Positions 28,493 through 37,551 of a stretch of DNA of 64,000 nucleotides are shown piece by piece. Where the stretch lies: positions 1,116,001 through 1,180,000 of the forward strand of contig NZ_OZ034761.1 in NCBI RefSeq assembly GCF_964028355.1, given 5' to 3'. The notes beneath the pieces are model-generated. The model saw only the letters and a program-made list of their open reading frames with translations, was not told the DNA's origin and searched no databases. This DNA is from Wolbachia endosymbiont (group B) of Gerris lacustris. GTDB lineage: Bacteria; Pseudomonadota; Alphaproteobacteria; Rickettsiales; Anaplasmataceae. The translations under genes were made by a program, and so were the position numbers. Numbering within the stretch: position 1 is the first letter of the stretch; every line of letters starts with the position of its first letter.

Positions 28493-28694
28493 TTACGACG
28501 CTGAGCCGTAAAATTTCTCCAATTGCTCACTCCACAGCATCGGTATTTCTCTCAAATCAACTAATTTCAAATCTCTTGGCTGTCTTCCATTTACTATGTC
28601 CTCTTTAATCTTTGGTGCTAAATAATTCAACCTCAAAATTTGCTGTATACGTCTTGTACCTATATTAATTTTGGCACTCAGTTCCTTACACTGG
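28493..28694 (-). pseudogene. Large serine recombinase (phage integrase), C-terminal remnant
   Basis: The minus strand encodes ~66 residues before a stop at 28493: CKELSAKINIGTRRIQQILR, then LNYLAPKIKEDIVNGRQP and LWSEQLEKFYGS. This is the typical C-terminal end of large serine recombinases of alphaproteobacterial phages ('RL.fLaP.I.e.Il.GrQP..L.l..L...pl.W.eQ'), the WO integrase type. Everything upstream is missing because IS256-B is inserted exactly where the match stops. The remnant marks what was once a prophage end. Confidence 0.75.
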
Positions 28695-29260
28695 GAGTAT
28701 TAAATAAACTGTGTCAAGCCGCATTTTTAGTTCAACTCAATTTTCAGTCTGTTGGGAAAGAAAATGTCAAGCTGAGACATAGTTAATGCCCAATTAGGCA
28801 AAGCTGTAGTCCACTTTTGCTCTACCTTTTTTATAGCACAATATACCTTTTGTACAAGGCATTTGTATTAGTAAATGAGCCCTTAGTTTTAGTAAATTTC
28901 CTAATTTGTCTATGCAATCCCTCAATTGGATTGGTGGTGTAAATCAGCTTCCTAACTGGTCCAGAATACTTAAAATAACCAGACAAATTTTCCCAATTGT
29001 TTTGCCATGATTTTGTAACCAAGGGATATTTTTCACTCCATTTTTCTTCCAGCTCAAGCAAATAATTCTCAGCAATCTCTTTACTTGAAGCACGATATAT
29101 TTTTTTCAAATCATTTATGAAAACTTTTACATCTTTGCTAGATACATACTTCAGTGAATTCCTTATCTGATGCACTATGCATAGCTGTACTTCTGCTTTA
29201 GGAAATACACTATTTATAGCGGTAGGAAAGCTTTTTAGCCCATCAATACAGGCAATTAGA
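28693..29260 (-). mobile_element. IS256-B element, 3' fragment
   Basis: The right-hand end of a second IS256-type element, with terminal sequence GGGAGTATTAAATAAACTG at 28693. It matches the copy at 49873-50888 and is about as diverged from IS256-A as that copy is. It is cut at 29260 by IS256-A2. Confidence 0.85.
28727..29260 (-). pseudogene. IS256-B transposase, frameshifted C-terminal fragment
   Basis: The frame from 29175 (HQIRNSLKYVSSKDVKVF...) to TNTNALYKR breaks near 28850, where TTTTGTACAAGG replaces TGTTTGTACAAGG (one base lost). The remainder (to the stop at 28727) continues in another frame. The first half of the gene is absent. Confidence 0.8.
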
Positions 29261-30597
29261 GGGAACGTTCAAAAAAGTGTGTCAAACCGCATTTTCAATT
29301 CAACTCAATTTTTAATCTGCCAGGAAAAAAGATATCAAGTTGAGACATAGTTAAAGCCCAGTTAGGCAAAGCAGTAATCCACTTTTGCTCTACCTTTTTT
29401 ATAGCACAATATACCTGTTTGTACAAGGCATTTGTACTGGTAAATGAACCTTTAGTTTTAGTAAATTTTCTGATCTGTCTATGCAACCCCTCAATTGGAT
29501 TGGTGGTGTAAATCATCTTCCTAACTGGCCCAGAATACTTAAAATAACTAGATAAATTTTCCCAATTGTTTTGCCACGATTTTGTAACTAAGGGATATTT
29601 TTCACTCCATTTTTCTTCCAGCTCAAGCAAATAATTCTCAGCGATTTCTTTACTTGAAGCACGATATATTTTTTTCAAATCATTCATGAAAACTTTTACA
29701 TCTTTGCTAGATACATATTTCAGTGAATTCCTTATCTGATGCACTATACATAGCTGTACTTCTGCTTTAGGAAATACACTATTTATAGCTGTAGGAAAGC
29801 TTTTTAGTCCATCAATGCAGGCAATTAAAATATCTTCTACTCCTCTTTCTTTGAGGTCATTTAGAACTCCCAACCAGAAGTTAGCTCCCTCACTTTCAGC
29901 CAAATAAAAACCTAATACTTCTTTTCTGCCATTTTGATTTATACCCAATATATTATACATGCATTTACTTACGCAATGTCCGTCCTCCTTGACCTTAAAA
30001 AACATGCCATCCATGAACACTATTGGATACACTGATTGCAGTGGACGGCTGCGCCATTCATTGATTATTGGTAGCAATTTATCAGTAATACTGGATATCT
30101 CTGCTGCTGATATTTTATGGTCATATATTTCCTCAACGTGTGAAGCTATGTCTCTGTATCCCATGCCACTGGCGTATGTACTTAAGACCTTTGCTTCAAG
30201 TTCTGGATGTAGGCTCGTTTGCCTTTTTTTGACTATTTGCGGTTCAAAGTTTCCCTCCCTATCTCTTGGTGTTAGCAGCTCAAATGAACCTGCACTCGTG
30301 CGTAAAGTTTTTGCATTTCTCCCATTTCTTCGGTTATTTTCTTCACTTTTAGCTGACATGTGGCTTTCTATTTCACCTTCCAGACTTGCCTCTAGCAACC
30401 TTTTTATAAACGGTGTTAATGCTCCATCTCTTCCTGTCAATGGTCTTCCTTCTCGTATAGATGACAGGATATTTGTTTCTAATTCTTTATAATCTACCAA
30501 ACCAGTAGTTCTATTTGCTTGACTCATATCAAACCTCCATTTTTTATATCAATTTATTACTTTTTTTTCGGTTTGACACACTTTTTTGAACGTTCCC
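29261..30597 (-). mobile_element. IS256-family element, copy A2, without target duplication
   Basis: Same length (1337 bp) and ends as copy A1. The 8 bases outside each end differ (CAATTAGA on the left, TAAAACAG on the right). The left neighbour is IS256-B and the right neighbour is IS630, so the junctions arose by recombination or deletion, not simple insertion. Confidence 0.92.
29295..30527 (-). CDS. IS256 family (Mutator) transposase
   Basis: A 410-aa intact transposase, indistinguishable in sequence from the one at 6065-7297 at every residue I compared. The catalytic segments VFMDGMFFKV, ACIDGLKSFP and TTNPIEGLHRQ are all present. Confidence 0.95.
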   Translation of the reverse strand: MSQANRTTGLVDYKELETNILSSIREGRPLTGRDGALTPFIKRLLEASLEGEIESHMSAKSEENNRRNGRNAKTLRTSAGSFELLTPRDREGNFEPQIVKKRQTSLHPELEAKVLSTYASGMGYRDIASHVEEIYDHKISAAEISSITDKLLPIINEWRSRPLQSVYPIVFMDGMFFKVKEDGHCVSKCMYNILGINQNGRKEVLGFYLAESEGANFWLGVLNDLKERGVEDILIACIDGLKSFPTAINSVFPKAEVQLCIVHQIRNSLKYVSSKDVKVFMNDLKKIYRASSKEIAENYLLELEEKWSEKYPLVTKSWQNNWENLSSYFKYSGPVRKMIYTTNPIEGLHRQIRKFTKTKGSFTSTNALYKQVYCAIKKVEQKWITALPNWALTMSQLDIFFPGRLKIELN

Positions 30598-30744
30598 TAA
30601 AACAGAACATTTTGCGCAATAAAATCTACGATACAATTGTTCTGCTTGAGAGCGCTTTGTGTAAATTTATTACCTCTCTTTCCCCTTCCACGGTTAAACA
30701 ACTCTGCAATGCTTCTTATTTGGTTCATTAATAATGAGAGTTGG
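30598..30744 (+). mobile_element. IS630-type element, 3' fragment (copy 1)
   Basis: The last ~147 bp of the IS630 element that occurs seven times in this window, ending ...GAGAGTTGG followed by TA. It holds the final ~44 codons of the transposase (NILRNKIYDTIVLL ... NASYLVH) up to 30731. The rest is missing at the IS256-A2 junction. Confidence 0.88.
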
Positions 30745-30751
30745 TATAAGC

Positions 30752-31316
30752 AGTACTGGATCTCCTTCTCCTCCTGAATCTCCTGGATAGGCATCTATTT
30801 CATCAAGAAAGAGATATTTTACTGGCATAGATCTCAGTGCTACACTGCTATTTGCTCCGGTTATTACTACTATTCCACCTGGAAATTCCTTACTTTGTAC
30901 AGTATTGCCTGAGTCTCTTGACCTTGGGTCTTTACTTTACTTTTTAAACATGGTGTACTTTCAATCAGTGGTGCAAATCTTCCTTTTGACCAACGCTTTC
31001 CCATTTCAACTGTCGGCTGTACTACTAGCATTGGCCCTGGCGTTTGATCGATGATATAGCCAATCCAATTATTTCCTGCTTCTGTTCCTCCAATCTGTGC
31101 TCCTTTCATGAATACTACTTTTTCTGCTGGTGAGGACGGAGATAGTGAATCCATGATTTCTTTTAAATAAGGAGTTCTCTCTGTTCTCCATTTACCTGGC
31201 TCTGATGCTGCAGTTGCTGCTAAAACTCGATACTCATTCGCCCACTCTGATACTTTAAGCTGGGGATCTGGTCTTAAACCTTCAGAAAAAGCTCTAGCGT
31301 ATATCATTGTCTGCAT
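30752..31316 (-). pseudogene. Terminase large subunit, broken
   Basis: The N-terminal part of a gpA-type terminase (DNA-packaging ATPase/nuclease). LKVSEWANEYRVL, then KVVFMKGAQIGGTEAGNNW holds the Walker A-like motif and PMLVVQPTVEMGKRWSKGR follows. One base is missing near 30930 (AAAGACCCAAGG where AAGGACCCAAGG is expected), so the rest, DSGNTVQSKEFPGG...VKYLFLDEIDAYPGD with the Walker B motif, is in another frame. The gene then ends at the IS630 fragment, without its nuclease domain. The start overlaps the ankyrin gene's stop. Packaging by this copy is lost. Confidence 0.85.
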
Positions 31317-32782
31317 CTACTCATAATTGGTTCTATCTCAATATTGTTAACAGTAGAGTTTATTCCTCCACACTCCTCCAATTCCATAAACATCTTTTTC
31401 TGAAATTCGTTTTCTATATATCTTTTACTCATCTCACTTATCATTATTGCTATAACAAGCGCAAATACTCCTGTTACTGTTGCAAAAATGATTGCACTGC
31501 TTATTGTTGTTGCTGTTAACCCTATATATACCGATATTGCTACTGCACTTACTGAGGTAAAAATACAGATCACATTATTGTATTTTCTTACTTTTGCATC
31601 TCTATATTCTATACATCTATAATAAACTGGTACAGACTTGCCTATCTCATCTGGTAATTTGATACTCTTTTCTTTAAATAAAGTTTTTAGCAATTCTAAA
31701 TTATTTGACTTGATTGCTGAGTGCAGAACAGGTGTATAGTTTGCTCCTTTTTTCAGTAGTAATTTTACTACATGTAAATGTCCTTTTTCTGCAGCAAGGT
31801 AAATCGGTGATAGACCTTTATTGTTTGAAATATCAATATCAATTTCTTCTTTTAAAATAGACTCTACAAGCTCAACTTCTCCCATTTGTGCAGCTAAATG
31901 GAGTAGACTATTCTTCTCAGAACCGTATTTATTACTCACCAAAGCCTTCTTTATCTCAGGTTTAGCGTAATCAAATGGTGTTTTGCCGCTATCGTCTTTT
32001 ACCAATGGATCTATATCTTCTCGCGTTAGTAAGACCTCTATTGTTTTAAGTCTTTCAGCGTAATGTAGTGGTGTTTGATTTTCGTAGTCTTGCAAATTGA
32101 CTTGAGCATTAGGCTCCCTTATTAAGCATTTGAGGATATCCAAACACAGATCTCTTTCATCGTAATTAGTATTACTTACAGCTATATGAATAGGTAACAA
32201 TTTCATTGAGTTTTGTCCCATGCGCGTGCTATTTACATCTGCTCCAAGCTTTAGCAGTAACTTTACTATCTCCAATTTTTTGTTATTAACTGCATAGTGC
32301 ATTGGTGTCTGATTCCGTGCATCAAAGACATCTATTTCAGCTTTTCCTTCTCTTATCAAAATCTTTACAACTTCTGCATGTCCTATTCCTGCTGCTAGAT
32401 GTAATGGCGTATGATGCAGAGCATTTCGTACATTAACGTCAACACCTTTTCCTATCAAATATCTAACTGCATTAACTTCACCTATCATTGCAGCTAAATG
32501 AAGTAAGTTATCTTGTTCTGATCCGTATTTGTTATTAATTAGCGCTTGTAATATTTCTGCTTTTTTCCCTTCTTTGGCGTAATCAAGAGATGTTTTACCA
32601 TCATTATCTTCCACAAAAGGATTGATATTCTTTTTCGTAAGTAGCAGATCTATCATGCTTAATTCATCAAACTCTATAGCACAATGTAGTGGTGTCTTTC
32701 CATTTAATCCTCTAACATTAACATCTAATCCACGTTGATTGATGAGACACTTTATTAACTCTAAACTTAAGTTATCAGCCAT
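31304..32782 (-). CDS. Ankyrin-repeat protein with C-terminal membrane hairpin
   Basis: I chose the ATG at 32782 (MADNLSLELIKCLI), 19 bp after the terminase small subunit stop; the ATG at 32887 would overlap that gene by 86 bp and adds unlike residues. About ten ankyrin repeats follow (for example GKTPLHCAIEFDELSMIDLL and HTPLHLAAGIGHAEVVKILI). Near the C-terminus two hydrophobic segments (VAISVYIGLTATTISSAIIF and VTGVFALVIAIMISEM) suggest a membrane anchor. It is placed between the two terminase subunit genes in the packaging operon. Its function is not known; ankyrin proteins usually bind host proteins. Confidence 0.75.
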   Translation of the reverse strand: MADNLSLELIKCLINQRGLDVNVRGLNGKTPLHCAIEFDELSMIDLLLTKKNINPFVEDNDGKTSLDYAKEGKKAEILQALINNKYGSEQDNLLHLAAMIGEVNAVRYLIGKGVDVNVRNALHHTPLHLAAGIGHAEVVKILIREGKAEIDVFDARNQTPMHYAVNNKKLEIVKLLLKLGADVNSTRMGQNSMKLLPIHIAVSNTNYDERDLCLDILKCLIREPNAQVNLQDYENQTPLHYAERLKTIEVLLTREDIDPLVKDDSGKTPFDYAKPEIKKALVSNKYGSEKNSLLHLAAQMGEVELVESILKEEIDIDISNNKGLSPIYLAAEKGHLHVVKLLLKKGANYTPVLHSAIKSNNLELLKTLFKEKSIKLPDEIGKSVPVYYRCIEYRDAKVRKYNNVICIFTSVSAVAISVYIGLTATTISSAIIFATVTGVFALVIAIMISEMSKRYIENEFQKKMFMELEECGGINSTVNNIEIEPIMSRCRQ

Positions 32783-32801
32783 TTTATATTCAAAATCTTT
32801 C

Positions 32802-33338
32802 TTATATTTGAAATTTAGTGTTAGATAATTCTTCAAGTGAGTTTGTAATCTCTTCAGTGAGCGTCTTATGAATCTTTTCAGTGTCACTTAGTGATGCAAG
32901 CAGTGCTGAAACTCTATTTGGAATATTAAGCAAATTATTACGGACAACTCTTGCTACATTAAATGCATCGCGCTTTACTTCCTCTACTGCTACAAGTTCA
33001 CCAATCTCAGCTTTTGCCTTTGCCTCAAGCAGTTTACCTCGTTCCATTTCATTTTTTATTCTAGTTTCTAGCAACATCGTAGAAAGGTTACTTGTACTTT
33101 CTGGATTTTTCCTCCTCAGTGGCTGACTTGGATCTCTTATTGCTGCCACCGCTTCATTTGCTTGTTCTCTATTTACCAAACCATCCTCCAACTCAACTAT
33201 TCCTTTCTTTACTAAATAACAGACATATTGCTTTGATACTCCTATCTCTCTTGCCCATTCCGTCTGCGTGATTTTTTCCACTCTTTTCCTCCACTTTTTT
33301 TGCTCCTTTTTACGAATTTTCTTCTTGAATTTCTGCAA
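32802..33338 (-). CDS. Terminase small subunit (Nu1-like)
   Basis: A 178-aa protein starting with a basic helix (KKIRKKEQKKWRKRVEKITQ) and a winged HTH-like segment TEWAREIGVSKQYVCYLVKKG, then a helical part with NVARVVRNNLLNIPNRVSALLASL and a C-terminal TEEITNSLEELS. This is the usual pattern of Nu1-type small terminase, which recognises packaging DNA. The start overlaps the methyltransferase stop by 29 bp. Intact, while its large partner is broken. Confidence 0.8.
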   Translation of the reverse strand: MQKFKKKIRKKEQKKWRKRVEKITQTEWAREIGVSKQYVCYLVKKGIVELEDGLVNREQANEAVAAIRDPSQPLRRKNPESTSNLSTMLLETRIKNEMERGKLLEAKAKAEIGELVAVEEVKRDAFNVARVVRNNLLNIPNRVSALLASLSDTEKIHKTLTEEITNSLEELSNTKFQI

Positions 33339-34094
33339 AAGTTTTACCAGTACTGGCTAAAAGGGCATCTCTTCCGGTATATATTTGCCAACGTTTTATG
33401 GTTACATCTACAAATTTTGAATCTAACTCTATTGTCCTGCAAATTCTTCCTGTTCTCTCACATGCAATCAGTGTACTTCCAGAACCGCTAAATGGATCAA
33501 GTACTATGTCTCCTGATCTGCTGCTGTTTACTATTGCTCTCTCCATTAGCTCTACTGGCTTCATTGTTGGATGTAATGAGTTATGTGTTGGCTTATCATA
33601 AAACCACAGATCACTTTGATTTCTACCCCCATGCCACTCACGTTTATTGCCGCTTTTCCATCCATAGAGCATTGCTTCGTATTGTCTTTGATAATCTGAT
33701 CTTCCTAGCGTAAAGTGATTCTTTGCCCAAATGATAAATGTTGACCATTTCCCTCCCGCTTCCTCAAATGCTTTTTGCAACGTTGAAAACTCTGATGATG
33801 ATATGCAGATGTAAATTGCACCTTTCGTATATGCTAAAATATGGGAACAGATGTCGTAGAGAAAAAGTTCGTACTTTTCACCTTGATTATCATTTAATAT
33901 CTTTTTGTCTTGGCTATTACCATAATCAACGTTATATGGAGGATCACAAACAGTAATGTCTGCCATTTTATCATCTAACAGCGCTTTATATGATTCAACT
34001 ACAGAGCTATCACCACAATAGATTCTATGATCACCTAAAATCCAAAGATCACCTGGCTTTGTTATTTCTACCTTTTTGTCATCAACAACTAATA
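33310..34094 (-). pseudogene. ParB-methyltransferase gene, C-terminal methyltransferase half
   Basis: About 260 codons of a beta-class DNA methyltransferase. Motif IV DPPYNVDYGN lies at residue 52 of the ORF, and motif I (DPFSGSGSTLIACERTGR) near the C-terminus; the target recognition region lies between. The N-terminal ParB half is at 36434-36866, separated by two IS630 copies. The ORF's first ATG lies in the IS edge, so it may still make the catalytic half. Adenine- or cytosine-N4 specificity cannot be read. Confidence 0.8.
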
Positions 34095-35193
34095 CCAACT
34101 CTCATTATTAATGAACCAAATAAGAAGCATTGCAGAGTTGTTTAACCGTGGAAGGGGAAAGAGAGGTAATAAATTTACACAAAGCGCTCTCAAGCAGAAC
34201 AATTGTATCGTAGATTTTATTGCGCAAAATGTTCTGTTTTATATATAACCAAAACCTCTCAACAGGATTGAGGTCAGGTGAGTATGGTGGTAGGTATATA
34301 ATTTCGATATTTTTAGGTATCTTTAAACTTTTTGACTTATGCCAACTAGCGCAATCCATCACGAGAAAAGCCTTTCGTATTCCTAAATATTGCGACATCT
34401 GTTCAAGGAATATATTTATACAAGCAGTGTTGACGTTTGGTGCAAATAAGCTAAAATTCTCTCCATTTCTGGGATTAACTGCACTATAGAGATAAAAATT
34501 TTCCCTACCTAATTTTACCTTAACCTGTGTCCTACTGCCTTTTTTAAACCACCCATGTCCAACTTTTGAATGTGTACCAAACCGTGATTCATCAAAGAAA
34601 AATAGCTCTTTTTCAGAATGCATGACAATAGTTTCATTGAGGTTTTTTTTTAAACTCCTCTTGCTTATTTTTATCCTGTCCACTATGAACTGGTCTTGGT
34701 GTGATATATGAGAATTTCATTCTTTGCATATTACGATGTATTGTGGATTTGCTGATATTCAAACCAAATCTTTCTTGGATTCTTATTCTCATTTCTCTAA
34801 TAGTAATATTGGGGTTTTCCTCTATCCACACCTCAATTTGTTCAAGTTGACTTTGGTTCAATATAGTTTTTCTACGGCGTTGAGGTGGAGAAAATAATTT
34901 TTCTTCTCTTCCAAATTTTATGTGCTTTATCCATGTAGTAATTGCCTTTCTCGAAATGCAACATATTTTTGCTACAGCTGTTATACTGTGCTTTTTTGCT
35001 GCAATTACAGCATTTAGTTTTTTTGCAACATACGCATTATTTCTTACTTTCTTCAGCATCTCTTTTGCTGATTCCACCACTTTTTCATCCAATAATTTTG
35101 ATCTTAATGCCATCTAAACCTCGCTATTTTACTTACTCCAGTATGGCTTTTTTTCCATTATTGTCTATTCGTTGCTTGTATAGCGGGAATTGG
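34095..35193 (-). mobile_element. IS630-type element, copy 2
   Basis: A 1099-bp complete copy flanked by TA on both sides (ends CCAACTCTC ... GGGAATTGG). It has two overlapping transposase frames. It separates the methyltransferase half from a 138-bp segment. Confidence 0.92.
34108..35113 (-). CDS. IS630 family transposase (two frames, programmed frameshift)
   Basis: orfA (159 aa, 35113-34634) carries an HTH (SITAVAKICCISRKAITTWI); orfB (191 aa, 34683-34108) carries the DDE core FFDESRFGTH, LVMDCASWHKS and LPPYSPDLNPVERFW. They overlap at an A9 tract, the likely -1 slippage site that yields the full transposase. The other full copies repeat this layout. Confidence 0.9.
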
Positions 35194-35331
35194 TATAACT
35201 TGATCACTATAGGTATTTTTTGACATCGGAACCTCCTCTACAGTCAAAACTGAAATTGTATTAAAATAAAAAAACTACAAATTTAATGTGAGTAAAAGAA
35301 ACCACATTTCAAGAAACTTCATGGTAACTTA
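35194..35331. other. 138-bp segment between two IS630 copies with a gene start
   Basis: On the minus strand GAGGAGGTTCCG precedes ATG at 35226, followed by SKNTYSDQV before IS630 copy 2 cuts it. This is a good ribosome site with a truncated start codon region of an unidentified gene. It does not belong to the ParB-methyltransferase gene that flanks the pair, so the stretch came from elsewhere by IS-mediated recombination. Confidence 0.55.
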
Positions 35332-35333
35332 TA

Positions 35334-36432
35334 CCAACTCTCATTATTAATGAACCAAATAAGAAGCATTGCAGAGTTGTTTAACCGTGGAAGGGGAAAG
35401 AGAGGTAATAAATTTACACAAAGCGCTCTCAAGCAGAACAATTGTATCGTAGATTTTATTGCGCAAAATGTTCTGTTTTATATATAACCAAAACCTCTCA
35501 ACAGGATTGAGGTCAGGTGAGTATGGTGGTAGGTATATAATTTCGATATTTTTAGGTATCTTTAAACTTTTTGACTTATGCCAACTAGCGCAATCCATCA
35601 CGAGAAAAGCCTTTCGTATTCCTAAATATTGCGACATCTGTTCAAGGAATATATTTATACAAGCAGTGTTGACGTTTGGTGCAAATAAGCTAAAATTCTC
35701 TCCATTTCTGGGATTAACTGCACTATAGAGATAAAAATTTTCCCTACCTAATTTTACCTTAACCTGTGTCCTACTGCCTTTTTTAAACCACCCATGTCCA
35801 ACTTTTGAATGTGTACCAAACCGTGATTCATCGAAGAAAAATAGCTCTTTTTCAGAATGCATGACAATAGTTTCATTGAGGTTTTTTTTTAAACTCCTCT
35901 TGCTTATTTTTATCCTGTCCACTATGAACTGGTCTTGGTGTGATATATGAGAATTTCATTCTTTGCATATTACGATGTATTGTGGATTTGCTGATATTCA
36001 AACCAAATCTTTCTTGGATTCTTATTCTCATTTCTCTAATAGTAATATTGGGGTTTTCCTCTATCCACACCTCAATTTGTTCAAGTTGACTTTGGTTCAA
36101 TATAGTTTTTCTACGGCGTTGAGGTGGAGAAAATAATTTTTCTTCTCTTCCAAATTTTATGTGCTTTATCCATGTAGTAATTGCCTTTCTCGAAATGCAA
36201 CATATTTTTGCTACAGCTGTTATACTGTGCTTTTTTGCTGCAATTACAGCATTTAGTTTTTTTGCAACATACGCATTATTTCTTACTTTCTTCAGCATCT
36301 CTTTTGCTGATTCCACCACTTTTTCATCCAATAATTTTGATCTTAATGCCATCTAAACCTCGCTGTTTTACTTACTCCAGTATGGCTTTTTTTCCATTAT
36401 CGTCTATTCGTTGCTTGTATAGCGGGAATTGG
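35334..36432 (-). mobile_element. IS630-type element, copy 3
   Basis: A 1099-bp complete copy flanked by TA. It truncates the ParB half of the methyltransferase gene at 36434. Confidence 0.92.
35347..36352 (-). CDS. IS630 family transposase (two frames, programmed frameshift)
   Basis: orfA at 36352-35873 and orfB at 35922-35347, the same as copy 2 except for a few bases. Confidence 0.9.
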
Positions 36433-36433
36433 T

Positions 36434-36866
36434 ATAAGTCAGAAAGATCTTCTTCTTCACCATCTAAATCGTCAAGAAAGTTTTGAACTTTTTCTAGCTC
36501 AAATCCAGTCATTTTAAGATCAAACTGCAAATCTTCTAATTCTTGAATTTCCACCTTCAAAAGATCATCGTCCCATTTTGCCCAGTTAGCTGATTGATTT
36601 GCCAGTAACCGAAAAGCTTTAGTTTGTGGTTCATTTAAATTATCACTTAAAACAACAGGAATGCTCTCCATACCAAGTTTTCTTGCTGCTTTAAGTCTTA
36701 AATGACCATCAACCACAGTGCCATCGCTTTTTGCAACTATTGGTATACGAAAGCCAAATTCCCTGATTGAAGCACACATTCTATTTACTACGTCATCATT
36801 TTTACGTGGATTACGCTCATATTCGACCAGATTTTGAGTAGGATAATAGTGGATTGCTAAATTCAT
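36434..36866 (-). pseudogene. ParB-methyltransferase gene, N-terminal ParB half
   Basis: The first ~144 codons: ParB-like nuclease fold with LVEYERNPRKNDDV, SIREFGFRIPIVAKSDGTVV and DGHLRLKAARKLG (catalytic/NTP-binding region), then LLANQSANWAKWD. In many phages this half is fused to the DNA methyltransferase half (here at 33310-34094). The frame runs into IS630 copy 3 at 36434. Confidence 0.8.
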
Positions 36867-36912
36867 ATCTTAATAATTAAAAAGTTAATATTCAAAATAT
36901 CTCTGACGCTAA

Positions 36913-36968
36913 AGAAGGCCTGGGGTCTGACCCACTAAACCAGCCAGTATGGCCGAAAGGACCCACTT
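36913..36968. repeat. GC-rich palindromic patch
   Basis: In very AT-rich DNA this stretch is about 60% G+C and contains GGGTCTGACCC and GGCC...GGCC blocks. It lies between the RuvC-like and ParB genes. It may be a Wolbachia repeat or hairpin; no second copy was found here. Confidence 0.35.
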
Positions 36969-37424
36969 TTATGGTATTTTTAATATGTTAAAATCTTTAC
37001 TAACATAGAACATTAATGCCAAAGCATCAGCCTCATTATCATCTCTAGGTGCAAAACCTTTTTCACGTATCGCTTCAATAACTTCACTCTTACTTGCATT
37101 GCCTTTGCCTGCTATAAAGCGTTTGATAGTTTTAACATTAACACCTTGGTAGGGAATATTGTTCTCTTCACACCAAGCAGACAGAACTGCGAGAAAACCG
37201 CCATAGCAATGCGCTGCATCAGTTCCTAGATGTCTTCTCACTTCCTCAAAATACACTGCAGAAATGTCTTTCAAAGAATTGAGCCAATTACGAAAATTCA
37301 AGAAGCACATGCCACCTCCGCTAAAACGGCTACCATGAAAACTTTTGCTTCCACTTTCAATTACTCCATTGGTTAGAATTGCCCAGCCTGTCTGTTTACC
37401 GAGGTCCAGTGTTAGGATTGACAT
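36969..37424 (-). CDS. RuvC-like Holliday junction resolvase
   Basis: A 151-aa RNase H-fold protein. LTLDLGKQTGWAIL has the first catalytic Asp (D7), VYFEEVRRHLGTDAAHCYG the Glu, and DDNEADALALMFY the C-terminal acidic pair. RuvC-type enzymes cut four-way DNA junctions; phages use them to resolve replication or packaging intermediates. It lies upstream of the ParB-methyltransferase gene on the same strand. Confidence 0.82.
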   Translation of the reverse strand: MSILTLDLGKQTGWAILTNGVIESGSKSFHGSRFSGGGMCFLNFRNWLNSLKDISAVYFEEVRRHLGTDAAHCYGGFLAVLSAWCEENNIPYQGVNVKTIKRFIAGKGNASKSEVIEAIREKGFAPRDDNEADALALMFYVSKDFNILKIP

Positions 37425-37551
37425 TATTTAAAACTATAAGTAGCACTGATTCCAAAATATCGTTTAGTTCCTCGAACGTACTATCAAAAAGCGGTTTATA
37501 GTTTTTTTGTTGGCCAACAACGGAAATTCGAGAATCATGTGCTACTCCTAA
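37396..37551 (-). pseudogene. C-terminal fragment of unknown phage gene cut by IS5
   Basis: About 51 codons (LGVAHDSRISVVGQQKNYKP ... NNVNPNTGPR) overlap the RuvC-like start by 29 bp in an operon-like arrangement. Upstream is IS5 copy 1. No family recognised. Confidence 0.35.

Noticed and set aside
34220..34489. 89-aa ORF repeated in each IS630 copy
   Set aside because: It is antisense to the transposase core; repeats only because the element repeats.
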